From contig NZ_CP033465.1 in the NCBI RefSeq assembly GCF_003718715.1, positions 1,054,001 through 1,118,000 of the forward strand: a stretch of DNA of 64,000 bases, given 5' to 3'. The DNA is from Clostridium sp. JN-1 (GTDB taxonomy: Bacteria > Bacillota > Clostridia > Clostridiales > Clostridiaceae). Below are positions 7,013-16,650 of this stretch, one piece after another; position 1 is the stretch's first letter, and every line of letters starts with the position of its first letter. The notes under the pieces are model-generated. The model was given only the letters and a program-made list of their open reading frames with translations. It did no database searches and was not told where the DNA came from. A program made the position numbers and the translations under genes.

Positions 7013-9241
7013 ATGTATTACAGAAAGTTTACATACGTATTGAAAGGCAAGAAGTTAGCTGCCGCGGTTTTTGGAATAGTATTAGCATCTGCAATTAGTT
7101 GTACTAAAGTATGTGCAGCTTCTGTAGAGATAAGGTACGACGGCATGGATAGGTATGAAACTGCTGCAAAGGTATGTGAAGACGGCTGGAAAACTGGAAG
7201 TAATTATGCCGTTATAGTAAGCGGTGACGATTTTCCAGATGCTCTATCAGCTGCTCCTTTAGCTAAAAAATATAATGCACCAATACTGCTTACAAATAGA
7301 GATGTACTAAATCCTTATACTTCATCTGAGCTTGGAAGGTTAAAAGTAAAAAGTTTATATATAATAGGTGGAAAAGGGGTTGTATCACAGAGTATACAAG
7401 ATGCTTTAAATGCAAAGGGAATGAAAGTTACGAGAATTGGCGGCTCAGATAGATATGAGACAAGCATAGCAGTTGCAAAAGCACTTGGAAAACCAAAAGA
7501 AATTGCGGTAGTAAATGGGGAAGAATTCCATGATGGAATGTCTATAGCCCCTATAGCAGCACTTAAGGGCATGCCAGTTATACTAACTGAGAGAAGTTAC
7601 GTACCCTCTGCAGTTCAAAAGTATTTAAAGAGTAATTCCAAGGTTGATCAAACATATGTAATAGGTGGAAATTCTGAAATAAGCAGCAGTATTATAGGAA
7701 GTTTCCCAAATGCAAAGAGAATTGGAGATGGAGATATTTATAGTAGAAATACAGGTATAATAGAAGCTTTCCAAAATGAAATTAGCACGGGAACACTTTA
7801 TGTAGCTTCTGCCAAGGATTTCCCAGATTCATTAGTTGCAGCAGCAATAGCACCTCAAACTAAATCTCCAGTGTTATTTGTAGATGACTATATTCCGCAG
7901 ACAGTTCAAAATTTTCTAAGATCCCGTATAGTCAATAATATAAAGATACTTGGAGGACTTGGTTCTGTAAGTTATGATACACAGCAAACTGTAACATACT
8001 TACCTTTAAGTGTATCGAGTACAAATAGTATAACAGATACTATCTGGCAAAATGATAAATACAATTTAAGACCAACAATAGTTGTAACAGCTAGTGATGG
8101 AAGCATAAAAGAAGTGCCAGTAACTTGGAATATATCTAAAGTAAATACGTCTAAGCCTGGGATTTATACTATAAATGGGAAAGTTGATGGAATGGATCAA
8201 GATGTTACTATGACTTTAGTTATTAAGCCAGTACCTACAAAAATAAATGATATAACAGCATCAACATCGAGTGAAAGTGATTATTCTTTTCCTGAAACAG
8301 TTAGTGCACAAATGTCAGATGGTACAACAAGCAGACTTCCTGTGACATGGGATTATGGCGTCCAGCAGGGTAATAAACCAGGTGTATATGTATTTCAAGG
8401 AACTGTTGATCATTATTCTAAAAAGGTAAAACTTACACTTACAGTATCAATACCGCCGCAGATAATTTCTATAGCAGATATAAAACTTAAACTTCAAGAG
8501 TTCAATGATTTTTATTCATCTGCATATTACATAAATGTACCTGCTAAGATGAGTGATGGTACTACAAAACAGGTTCCTATAACATGGGATATAAATAGTA
8601 AGACAGAGTATCCAGGATATCCAGGAGTATATCAGTTTACTGGAAAGGTTTCAGATTATGATCAAGATATAAAAGCACTTATTATAACAGGAAATGCAAG
8701 TGATCCAACACCTGGTCAGCCAGTAACTCCAATAGATCCTATTCCAGGTACAGGGGGAACTTTAGTTAATTTACCAGATATAGATATAATGGAAGGAGAT
8801 CCATATAATCTTCCTAAGACTGTAACTGATCCAGCTTCAGGCAAGAATGTTAAAGTTACATGGACGACAAGTACTATAGATACTACTCCTATTTCAACTG
8901 ATAGTGTTGAGACAAGTAGGGTTAGTGCAATTAATTTTATAGGTACTTCGACAGCTTCCGATAATCAATTTGCACTTACAGCAAATGTAAGACCTAAGAT
9001 TATGGGTATTGAGCCTGATTCACTAAACATTCCAGTTAGCGCTTTAGAGTATCCTAATGGAACATATCCTTTACCTTCTAAGTTGACAGCGGTAATGCAG
9101 GATGGAAGCCATAAGAGTATAAGTGTTGTGAACTGGGATAAACCTGATATCCCAATAAGTGCAGGTCATACGTATTACATTAAAGGAACAGTTAAATGGT
9201 ATAGTACTCCAGTTACACTTACTTTAACTGTAACTCAGTAA
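7013..9241 (+). CDS. Exported cell-wall-binding repeat 2 protein with Ig-like domains
   Basis: I prefer the ATG at 7013; a TTG at 7004 sits too close to the AAAGGAG site. The 742-residue protein starts with a signal peptide (KGKKLAAAVFGIVLASAISC, cut near VCAAS). Residues about 35-325 form three cell-wall-binding repeat 2 modules (PF04122), each with a DRYETA-, ALSAAP- or IGG-type signature. This module attaches clostridial proteins to wall polymers without covalent linkage. The rest is a series of bacterial Ig-like repeats of the Big_4 type, recognised by SDGTxxxxPVTWD followed by GVYxFxGxV, with a Pro-rich spacer near 565. There is no sortase motif. A SigD-like promoter precedes it, so it may be made together with flagella. 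Confidence 0.85.
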   Translation: MYYRKFTYVLKGKKLAAAVFGIVLASAISCTKVCAASVEIRYDGMDRYETAAKVCEDGWKTGSNYAVIVSGDDFPDALSAAPLAKKYNAPILLTNRDVLNPYTSSELGRLKVKSLYIIGGKGVVSQSIQDALNAKGMKVTRIGGSDRYETSIAVAKALGKPKEIAVVNGEEFHDGMSIAPIAALKGMPVILTERSYVPSAVQKYLKSNSKVDQTYVIGGNSEISSSIIGSFPNAKRIGDGDIYSRNTGIIEAFQNEISTGTLYVASAKDFPDSLVAAAIAPQTKSPVLFVDDYIPQTVQNFLRSRIVNNIKILGGLGSVSYDTQQTVTYLPLSVSSTNSITDTIWQNDKYNLRPTIVVTASDGSIKEVPVTWNISKVNTSKPGIYTINGKVDGMDQDVTMTLVIKPVPTKINDITASTSSESDYSFPETVSAQMSDGTTSRLPVTWDYGVQQGNKPGVYVFQGTVDHYSKKVKLTLTVSIPPQIISIADIKLKLQEFNDFYSSAYYINVPAKMSDGTTKQVPITWDINSKTEYPGYPGVYQFTGKVSDYDQDIKALIITGNASDPTPGQPVTPIDPIPGTGGTLVNLPDIDIMEGDPYNLPKTVTDPASGKNVKVTWTTSTIDTTPISTDSVETSRVSAINFIGTSTASDNQFALTANVRPKIMGIEPDSLNIPVSALEYPNGTYPLPSKLTAVMQDGSHKSISVVNWDKPDIPISAGHTYYIKGTVKWYSTPVTLTLTVTQ

Positions 9242-9298
9242 ATATATTTTAAAAATGTTAATTAATAAGGATAACTTGATAAGGGGGTAAATTAAAAT

Positions 9299-12200
9299 AT
9301 GAAAAAGACGAAAGTACTTGTGTTATCAGCAATTTTAGCAATTGGAATTCCTATGACAGCTTATGCATTCCCTGCTGATAAACAAGTACTCATAATAGGA
9401 AATAGAGCTTATGATATGAGTAACATAAGCTATTTAGAAAGTAAATTTAACGATACTGATTTTGTAAATTATGTTTCAAATAACTATAAGAATATGTACT
9501 ATGTAGATAGCACTTCAAGTGGTGCTATTACAATTAACAATGTATTTGGTGGAGGAACTATACAAGAACAAGATTTAATAAATAAATGCGGTAACAGGAT
9601 AAATTATTGTTCAGGACCTAAAGAAACTTTTTCAGATTATTGGGTTACTCAAGGTGGAGAATATAAGACAAGCTCTGAACTCTCAGATAAGAATTCACCA
9701 AAAGATAAGTCGGAGTTTATAACTTTGGAAGTAAGTTCTAATCAAATTGCAGGAAACTTATATTTATATAACTTTAAAATTGATAACATAGTAGGACTTT
9801 CTGGAGGTGCATTTTACAGTATAGGAAACAGTAATATGAAATCAAAATTTAGTAACAATATAAGTTACATGGTAGATATTTCACATCCAGAGAATATAAA
9901 CGTGCCAATATATATATATTCAAGTGACATGAAGACAAAGATAGCAGTTGCCACATTGACCAAGGATGACATTATGGATGGTACAAATCCAATTACTGGA
10001 TTTGCAGTTAAGACAGTTAAATTTAGTAGTGCCAATAATCCTATAAAGCCTATAATGGCAAGATGGATGGTACTTGGAAATACGAGCAATGGTGGAATGC
10101 TTGATTGTGACAACAATTATATTTACTATATCAATACTGCAGATGGAAATAAGATATACAAGAAAAATTTATATGGTACTGAAAATTATGCCATAAATAA
10201 TGATTCATCTGGATATATAACTGTATATGGGGATTGGGTATATTATTGTAATTATTCAGATGGGGGTAGAATATACAAAGTTAAGAATGATGGAACTCAA
10301 AGACAAAAGATAAGTGATAATAAAGGAACTTATCTCAATGCAGTAGATGATAAGTTATATTATATAAATGGTTCAGATGGAAATAGAATTTATTCTCTAG
10401 ATTCAGCTGGAAATTCAACTAAGCTTGGAAATGATGAGGCTGCTTATTTGGAACTTGGTTTCAATAACAATCTTTTCTACAGTAATATAACTGATAATAG
10501 AAGCTTGTACCAGATAGATGCATTTGGAAATAATATTAAGGTTGATAATCTTGATAAGAGTAATCCTGCTTCATATGTAAATGTATCTATTAATTCAAGT
10601 GTTGCATACTATTCAAGCAGTGATGGAAATGTATATCGTTCAGGAGATCCATATAATCCAATAAAGATAAGCATACAAACTTCTAATGGACTTGTAAATG
10701 ATAAAGCTGCAAATATAAATGTATCCAACAATACTATATATTATAAGAGTTTGGTGGACGGCGGAAAACTTTATAAAGTTGGAGCAAATGGTGGAGTAGC
10801 ACAAAAGATTTCAAATGATAGTGTAGATGGCATATTTGTATATTCTTACAATGGATTAAAGGATGATATATACTATACAAAGAATGGAAAGATGTACATG
10901 ATTTCAGGTGATGATTTACTTGTAAACACGCTTCCTAAGCCTACAGCTATAACAAAACCAAAAAGTAATTTGAAAATATCACGTATTAATCCTATACCTA
11001 TGGTTTATACTGATATAAGTGATTCACAGAAAGATAATATTAGTGCTATAGATGTATTAAGATATCTACCTGATAAAGTATCAGCTATAATGAGTGATGG
11101 TTCCATAAGACAGCTTCCAGTAAATTGGAATATAGATAATCCTAAAGTAAAAAATGGAGTATATACCTATGATGGCACTATAGTTGGATATGGAAACAAA
11201 GTAACTGTAAGTTTGGCAATAGCATCTACTTCAGGATTAAATTCAGATAATACTTTAACAGATAACGAAATAGGTAAAAATGATACTATTACGATAATTA
11301 ATGGAACACTTAAAAATGGTGATATAGTTAAAGTCTATGATGTAAGGAATTCAAGTAAAGTTGTAAAAACAGCTGTTATAGATGCATCAGGAGGAACTGT
11401 TATAGGCGGACTTGACTTTGGAGTAAATAAAGGACAAGTAAAAGTTACTGTAACTGAACCTGGTAAAGCAGAAGGATTACCTTATTATGCACCTTTTGGA
11501 CCAGAGAGAGGAGCAGCTCCTGCTATTCAAGGTTCAACTTTGGTAAATACAACTTTAACTTATTCAAGTGATAAGAGTAAAGTTACAATAGGAGGAATTG
11601 AGCTGACACTTAGTCCTAATGATCAAATTTATATTGGTGATGAAAAAGATGCAGCTGCTGCAAGCAATGATGATGGTAAGTGGGTTGATGTTTCTTCAAT
11701 AGATGCAAACCATGGTACATGGAATTCATCAACAAATGTACTGACTGTAAATGGTAATGCAAGCAGTGGATGGGTTACAGTTCCATCAAAAGATTTAAAA
11801 TTTGGCGGCAGTGGAACAAAATTATTTATAAGAGAAAAAGGTCAGGGAGGCAATCCAGCAAGTGCACCTGCTGTTTTTGTAATTAATCCAAGAATACCTG
11901 CTCCATATGGAGTTACATTTGATGAAACAAACAAGATGATAAGAGGAACTACAAGCAGAGAAGAGTATTCAATAGATGGCGGTACGAAGTGGAATGATTG
12001 CTCTGATAATGACACTAGTATTACATTCCCTGCTGACAAATCTGTTTTAGTTAGGACAAAAGCTGCCCAATCTACTTTAGCAAGTATGGAAACTGAACAA
12101 GTTAGGGTAACTGATATGAATGAAAAATATGATAATGTAGCAATAATTAATGGTACCTTGAACGTAGATGCAAATGGAACACCGGTTTCAGATTCAAGTG

Positions 12201-13153
12201 GAAATTACTGCAGCGATAACACTATAGAACTTAAGTCTTCAATACCTGTAACATGGAGAGTAACAGATGACATGGGTCAATCTACAGATAAAGCATCTAT
12301 TAAACAAGTAGATAGTACTCATGCAATCTTAACGGGATATGAAGATGGTACTGTAAATGTAAAAGCTACATCTACTGATGGAAGTTATCTACAGGGTAAT
12401 TTGAATGTAAATATAACTAATCAACCTGTTATAACTGTAAAGAATACAGACGAATTAAATAATGCTGTTAATGATGGAATTAACGTCATAAAACTCATAG
12501 GAATAGGTGGAGATTATAGATTAAGCTCCCTTCCAGGTTCTGGAACACTTGCTATAGTAGGACAGGATGCTAGTTCGGTATTAAATATTTCAAGCAGTTT
12601 AGCAAATGTTGGTTCAGGCATTAATAATTTGACTCTTAAAAACTTAACTGTTAGAGGAAATGCTAGTTCAAGTGCAGGAGATTTAATAAACGTTATGTCA
12701 GGTATGTTTACTGTAGATGGGGTATCATTTGATTCCATAAACGGAAGCAGTATAATAAAACAAACTGGAGGTAAAATTGATATCAAAAATTCTAAATTCT
12801 TACCTTCTAATAAAGTTCCACAAGCTGTTATTGCAAATAGCGGTTCTTTGATGAATAATTTCTTCACTGGAAATGATGGAAATGCAAGTGAAATTGGAGC
12901 TGTAAGTGCTAGTGGAGATGTAAAAATACAAGGAAACAGTTTTACAAACTATGTTACAAACGATGGATGTGCAATTAAACTATCGTCAGGATTTAGTGAT
13001 AGCAATGTAGGTGGACAATCAAGAGATTCTTGGAATAAAATTAATAATTGTAAGATAGGTATCTGGCTTCCAGGAGGAAATGAAGGGATACTTAGAACTA
13101 ACAATGCCGTAGAAGTTACAAGTGTAACAACTCCTATAAAAACTACTAATTAA
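9299..13153 (+). CDS. Large exported propeller, Ig-like and beta-helix protein
   Basis: The ATG at 9299 follows AAGGGGGT. The 1284-residue protein has a signal peptide ending TAYAF. After about 240 residues of unknown fold, residues about 270-540 contain repeated YYINxxDGNKIYK-type units of the DUF5050 beta-propeller family. A Big_4 Ig-like module follows near 590-640 (SDGSIRQLPVNWN). The C-terminal part ends in a right-handed beta-helix-like segment (GSLMNNFFTGNDG, VKIQGNSFTNY). No wall-binding repeat or sortase motif is visible, so attachment may depend on the upstream protein. It lies 57 bp after that gene, probably in the same transcript. Tandem REP-like copies follow its stop. Confidence 0.8.
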   Translation: MKKTKVLVLSAILAIGIPMTAYAFPADKQVLIIGNRAYDMSNISYLESKFNDTDFVNYVSNNYKNMYYVDSTSSGAITINNVFGGGTIQEQDLINKCGNRINYCSGPKETFSDYWVTQGGEYKTSSELSDKNSPKDKSEFITLEVSSNQIAGNLYLYNFKIDNIVGLSGGAFYSIGNSNMKSKFSNNISYMVDISHPENINVPIYIYSSDMKTKIAVATLTKDDIMDGTNPITGFAVKTVKFSSANNPIKPIMARWMVLGNTSNGGMLDCDNNYIYYINTADGNKIYKKNLYGTENYAINNDSSGYITVYGDWVYYCNYSDGGRIYKVKNDGTQRQKISDNKGTYLNAVDDKLYYINGSDGNRIYSLDSAGNSTKLGNDEAAYLELGFNNNLFYSNITDNRSLYQIDAFGNNIKVDNLDKSNPASYVNVSINSSVAYYSSSDGNVYRSGDPYNPIKISIQTSNGLVNDKAANINVSNNTIYYKSLVDGGKLYKVGANGGVAQKISNDSVDGIFVYSYNGLKDDIYYTKNGKMYMISGDDLLVNTLPKPTAITKPKSNLKISRINPIPMVYTDISDSQKDNISAIDVLRYLPDKVSAIMSDGSIRQLPVNWNIDNPKVKNGVYTYDGTIVGYGNKVTVSLAIASTSGLNSDNTLTDNEIGKNDTITIINGTLKNGDIVKVYDVRNSSKVVKTAVIDASGGTVIGGLDFGVNKGQVKVTVTEPGKAEGLPYYAPFGPERGAAPAIQGSTLVNTTLTYSSDKSKVTIGGIELTLSPNDQIYIGDEKDAAAASNDDGKWVDVSSIDANHGTWNSSTNVLTVNGNASSGWVTVPSKDLKFGGSGTKLFIREKGQGGNPASAPAVFVINPRIPAPYGVTFDETNKMIRGTTSREEYSIDGGTKWNDCSDNDTSITFPADKSVLVRTKAAQSTLASMETEQVRVTDMNEKYDNVAIINGTLNVDANGTPVSDSSGNYCSDNTIELKSSIPVTWRVTDDMGQSTDKASIKQVDSTHAILTGYEDGTVNVKATSTDGSYLQGNLNVNITNQPVITVKNTDELNNAVNDGINVIKLIGIGGDYRLSSLPGSGTLAIVGQDASSVLNISSSLANVGSGINNLTLKNLTVRGNASSSAGDLINVMSGMFTVDGVSFDSINGSSIIKQTGGKIDIKNSKFLPSNKVPQAVIANSGSLMNNFFTGNDGNASEIGAVSASGDVKIQGNSFTNYVTNDGCAIKLSSGFSDSNVGGQSRDSWNKINNCKIGIWLPGGNEGILRTNNAVEVTSVTTPIKTTN

Positions 13154-13157
13154 AACC

Positions 13158-13203
13158 TGCACCCCAGGGGTGCCATTTGGAAAAATTTGCACCCCAGGGG
13201 TTA
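13158..13203 (+). repeat. Two REP-like copies in direct tandem (copies 6 and 7)
   Basis: The core ACCCCAGGGG occurs at 13161-13170 and again at 13191-13200, a 30-bp period. The first copy carries a tail with ATTTGGAAAAATT. They lie between the stop at 13153 and the ribosome binding site of the next gene, and share its transcript. Confidence 0.82.
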
Positions 13204-13226
13204 CTTTATATGAGGGGGGAAAAAAG

Positions 13227-13916
13227 TTGAAAAAATTTACTTCAAAAATAAGACTCAGCATTATTACTTTTGCTTTGATTGTTTTTATTTTACCATGCAC
13301 AGTATTGGCATATGGAATTAGCGATGTAAACAAATTTTATGACAAGACTATATCAAATACAAATAAGAGTTGGGATATAAAGTTTAATGCTAAGGCTGAT
13401 ATGGATTCTGTAAAAAATAGTATTCATATAAAGGATTTGACGAACAACTCTGACTTGAGTGTGATTCCAATATTTGATGCAAATCAAGATACAGTTAAAG
13501 TAAATGCTCCATCACAAGGATATAAGGTTGGACATGAGTACCAAATACTTATAGATAAGAGTGCAAAGTCGCAGAGGGGCAGAACACATAAAAAGGATGC
13601 AATCATGAATTTTAAAGTTATAGATGTAACTAATGGGAATTATACTGCGTCAGCTAAAGTTGTTACTTCTTCAATAATTCCTAAATTAAAGCAAATATCA
13701 ATTAATTCCACAAACCTGCCTGACATTAAAAAATTTAAAGTGGATGGAAGTGCAGGGGTACTGGATATTGGTCAAACTAATGTAGTAGTACTAAGTGGAA
13801 ATACAGCTAATATATACTTTTATGGACAAGATGGAAATACTGTAATTGCAAAAGGTACTATAGATGCAGGAAATTCTAATAATAATTTGACTATAAAACT
13901 TACAAATGAAAATTAA
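13227..13916 (+). CDS. Small exported Ig-like (Big_5/SbsA-type) protein
   Basis: The TTG at 13227 is the likely start, with GAGGGGGG seven bases upstream. The frame is also open upstream through the REP-like copies, but without a start signal. The 229-residue protein begins with a signal peptide (SIITFALIVFILPCTVLAYG). The sequence after it (KSWDIKFNAKADMDSVKNSI, then IHIKD) matches the Big_5/SbsA Ig-like pattern of S-layer proteins. The remaining about 100 residues are unassigned and beta-rich. It is the third exported protein in a row and lies 18 bp upstream of the flagellin gene, so it is probably co-transcribed with it. Confidence 0.72.
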   Translation: MKKFTSKIRLSIITFALIVFILPCTVLAYGISDVNKFYDKTISNTNKSWDIKFNAKADMDSVKNSIHIKDLTNNSDLSVIPIFDANQDTVKVNAPSQGYKVGHEYQILIDKSAKSQRGRTHKKDAIMNFKVIDVTNGNYTASAKVVTSSIIPKLKQISINSTNLPDIKKFKVDGSAGVLDIGQTNVVVLSGNTANIYFYGQDGNTVIAKGTIDAGNSNNNLTIKLTNEN

Positions 13917-13934
13917 GTTTGGAGGTGACCTTTT

Positions 13935-14801
13935 ATGAAATTAATTCCTAACATGGCATCTTTAAATACGTATGTATCTTACTCTAGGGCATTGGGGAAA
14001 CAAGCTATTTCATTAAATAGGGTGTCAAGTGGAGTAAAGATAGAGAGAGCTGAAGATGATCCAAGTGGATTATGTGATAGTGAAAGAATGGAAGTTCAAA
14101 TAAGAGGACTTCAAGTTGTATCTCAAAATGCCCAAGATGGTGTGAGTATGCTTCAAACAGCAGAAGGAGGTCTTAGTTGTATTACAGATACGCTTCAAAG
14201 GGTTAGGACTTTAATTGTACAATCAAATGATGGTTCAAAAACTCCTTCAGATGTGCAAAATATACAAGCTGAAGTTGATCAGTTAATGGAAGGAATAAGT
14301 GATGCTGTAAATCATACTGAATTTAATGGACAAAACTTATTAAAGGCAGTTAATGACCCTGAAAGTTTGTTAATGACTGTAGGAGCCAATCCAGGTGACA
14401 CAGTTGACATACCAATGTATAATTTATCTACAGATAAATTGGGTGATGGAACTTATTCACTTGATGATTTGAAAATTGGAGGCAGCTTGAATATAACCGA
14501 TAGGGCAAATTCTGATAAGGCATTAGGCGTTGTGGACAAAGCATTAGAATCAGTTGTAAATGTTAGAAGTGAATATGGGTCACTTGAAAATAGATTTGAT
14601 GTAAAAATGCAAGATGCAGTTGAATTTGCAGATCAAATTCAAGGAGCACAAAGTTATTTATGTGATGCAGATATGGCAGTTGAAATCTCAAATTATTCAA
14701 CACAAAATATAATTATTCAAGCTAACATTGCAATATTAGCTCAGACAAATAAATTACCGCAGGATGCACTTAATGTACTTCAAGGCGTTAAAAGCAGATA
14801 A
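13935..14801 (+). CDS. Divergent flagellin
   Basis: The ATG at 13935 has a GGAGGTGA site. The 288-residue protein keeps the conserved flagellin N-terminus (NMASLNTYVSYSRAL, LNRVSSGVKIERAEDDPSGL, QIRGLQVVSQNAQDGVSMLQ) and C-terminus (SYLCDADMAVEISNYSTQNI, then QANIAILAQTNKLPQ). The centre is short, as in many clostridial flagellins. It is unusual in several ways: the first residues are MKLIPNM rather than MRINxNI, and there are three cysteines (C47, C82, C243), all in conserved helical regions. Flagellins normally lack cysteine. It may be a minor filament subunit. A strong terminator follows at 14925. Confidence 0.85.
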   Translation: MKLIPNMASLNTYVSYSRALGKQAISLNRVSSGVKIERAEDDPSGLCDSERMEVQIRGLQVVSQNAQDGVSMLQTAEGGLSCITDTLQRVRTLIVQSNDGSKTPSDVQNIQAEVDQLMEGISDAVNHTEFNGQNLLKAVNDPESLLMTVGANPGDTVDIPMYNLSTDKLGDGTYSLDDLKIGGSLNITDRANSDKALGVVDKALESVVNVRSEYGSLENRFDVKMQDAVEFADQIQGAQSYLCDADMAVEISNYSTQNIIIQANIAILAQTNKLPQDALNVLQGVKSR

Positions 14802-14807
14802 TTTTAT

Positions 14808-15411
14808 ACAGAGGACAAAAAAACAGAGGACATAGGACAGAGGACAATGAAGGTTGATTTTTCTCCGCTGCGCTGCAAAAAATCTTTAAATTTATATAAA
14901 TTAGCAATAGAGATTTAGCACTTAAGTTCCAGTAAAAAATTTATTTTTACTGGAACTGCATTTTTTTATACTTACTTGAAGGGCTGGTAAGCCCGCAGGT
15001 CGGTAGAACGTTGATTTTATACTTAGTTTTATTTTATTGCTAGAACTACGAAAAGGTGATAATCATCTCTTATATATTCAATAATATCTATTTTCGCTCA
15101 TCCTTTTCTTTTGAGTTTCTTAGCAGAACCATTATAAAAAGGATGCTTTATTATGCAAATTTTTTCTATATAATTTCCAGTAAAAATCGGAATCTATTAA
15201 TTCTACTGTAAATACTCATAAACCTTTATAATCCAAAGAACTAACATCATTAAAATCTTTTAAGTGCTAAATCTCTGTTAAATTTATATAAATTGGTAAT
15301 GTTTCGCTTCAGCGAAACGAGTTATCAAAAATTTAATTAAAGATTTTTCATAAGCACAGTGGAGAAAAATTCTCCTTCTCTGTCCTTTGTCCTATGTTTT
15401 TGTGTTTTCTG
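14808..15411. repeat. AGGACA-terminated repeat element, copy A (about 600 bp)
   Basis: Both ends carry tandem 7-bp units: AGGACAT and AGGACAG on the left, TGTCCTT-type on the right. Inside these come GAAGGTTGATTTTT, an AAAAAATCTTTAAA stretch and an ATTTATATAAATT motif. Left bases 14889-14926 and right bases 15262-15297 are imperfect reverse complements (both contain the AGAGATTTAGCACTTAA sequence). The right part has the hairpin GTTTCGCTTCAGCGAAAC near 15303-15320. The interior has no credible ORF. The element fills most of the gap between the flagellin gene and the flagellar operon. Confidence 0.7.
14925..14967 (+). terminator. Strong terminator after flagellin
   Basis: AGTTCCAGTAAAAA (14925-14938) pairs perfectly with TTTTTACTGGAACT (14944-14957), followed by seven T at 14961-14967. 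Confidence 0.85.
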
Positions 15412-15758
15412 TTTTTTAAGAATTTCAGTACAATTACTAAAGTAATAGCAAATTATGTTAGTATATTGTATAATAGTAAGGAAAAATAAGTAGAATTTAA
15501 CTTGGAATATTTATAATGTACTTGATATATTATCAAGTTTTGAGATAAAATTATATAAAATTAAGTTTTATTTAATGTAAGATTTAAAATTATGTGTAAA
15601 ATTTATAATAAATGAAATAAGTTAACATAACATTTAAATTTTGTGATAAAATATTTGTGTAATATACAAAATTTAATTAAAAATAAAGTCATATTAAAAA
15701 GTATTTTTGTAATTAAATAACAAAATATAGGTTTAAATACGCTGTGGAGGATGATAAA
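14968..15758. other. Non-coding stretch before the flagellar operon
   Basis: Up to 15411 this is the interior and right end of repeat copy A, including a GGGCT/AGCCC hairpin near 14980. From 15412 to 15743 it is extremely AT-rich and should hold the operon promoter. A TATAAT at 15469-15474 is visible, but with no convincing -35 element. I see no c-di-GMP riboswitch consensus, no tRNA and no credible ORF. Confidence 0.5.
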
Positions 15759-16160
15759 TTGAATGTACAAGATTTGCCAAAAGATCAGCAGGTTTATAGT
15801 TTGATTAAAAAGGGACTTGATGCAGCTTCTGAAAGAAGTAAAGTATCTGCAAATAATATTGCAAATATAAATACTAAAGGCTATAAGAGAAGATATGTCA
15901 CATTTGAGGAAAATTTAAAACAAAGCATGGATGGAATAGAATTAAAGAAAACAGATGATAAGCATATGTCTTTAAACAATGAGCATGGAAATATAGAAGT
16001 TAAAAGAGACGATAGCACTAGTCTTAAGGAAGATGGAAATAATGTGGATATAGAAAATGAAGAAGTAAATCAAGCGGCGAATGCACTTATGTATAATGCT
16101 CTTATAGCTCAAGCAAATGCTAGACTTTCTGAAACTAAATATGTTATAGATGGAAGATAA
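15759..16160 (+). CDS. flgB: Flagellar proximal rod protein FlgB
   Basis: The TTG at 15759 follows GTGGAGG; the GTG at 15744 is part of that site. The 133-residue protein has the FlgB pattern: an N-terminal helix, then the rod motif SANNIANINTKGYKRRYVTF, and a C-terminal helix NALMYNALIAQANARLSETK. FlgB builds the rod base above the MS ring. It opens the long flagellar operon, and a perfect 19-bp tandem duplication around its stop codon separates it from flgC. Confidence 0.93.
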   Translation: MNVQDLPKDQQVYSLIKKGLDAASERSKVSANNIANINTKGYKRRYVTFEENLKQSMDGIELKKTDDKHMSLNNEHGNIEVKRDDSTSLKEDGNNVDIENEEVNQAANALMYNALIAQANARLSETKYVIDGR

Positions 16161-16190
16161 ATAATATAAAAGAAGATAAATAATATAAGA
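16153..16190 (+). repeat. 19-bp tandem duplication at the flgB/flgC junction
   Basis: GAAGATAAATAATATAA occurs at 16153 and again at 16172, a period of 19 bp. The first copy contains the flgB stop. It looks like a slippage duplication. Confidence 0.7.
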
Positions 16191-16205
16191 TAGGAAGTGA
16201 TAAAT

Positions 16206-16640
16206 GTGATTAAAGCTTTTAATACTATGAGAATAAGTGCTAGTGGGCTTTCAGCTGAAAGACTTAGTATGGATACGATATCATCTAATATAGCAAATGT
16301 AGATACCACAAGGGGAGCAGATGGAAAGCCATATAGAAGAAAAATACCGGTATTTCAAGAAAATTTAAATCAAGAATTAAATAAAAACACAGGTTCATAT
16401 GAAGATGTGCCTATGGGAGTAAAAGCTGTTGGAATAGTTGATGATTCTTCGCCGCTGAGGAGAGAATATGATCCATCTAATCCAGATGCAGATGCACAAG
16501 GTTATGTTTCTAAACCTAATGTAAATGTGTTAAATGAAATGGCGGATATGATAGTTGCAACTAGAACATATGAGGCAAATGCAACCGCGATAGAATCAGA
16601 AAAAAGCATGTTTTCAAAAGCATTAGAAATTGGAAGGTAG
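16206..16640 (+). CDS. flgC: Flagellar rod protein FlgC
   Basis: The GTG at 16206 is preferred over the GTG at 16197, which lies inside the AGGAAGTG site. The 144-residue protein has the N-terminal rod motif ([20 protein letters not shown], then [11 protein letters not shown]) and the C-terminal helix [21 protein letters not shown] shared by axial proteins. It forms the rod together with FlgB and FlgF/G. It is followed closely by fliE, the usual order. Confidence 0.95.
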   Translation: MIKAFNTMRISASGLSAERLSMDTISSNIANVDTTRGADGKPYRRKIPVFQENLNQELNKNTGSYEDVPMGVKAVGIVDDSSPLRREYDPSNPDADAQGYVSKPNVNVLNEMADMIVATRTYEANATAIESEKSMFSKALEIGR

Positions 16641-16650
16641 GTTTTGAAAA

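Noticed and set aside
14968-15420. c-di-GMP riboswitch ahead of the flagellar operon
   Set aside because: Expected in clostridia, but the conserved GEMM sequence blocks are not found here; the structure is explained by the repeat element.
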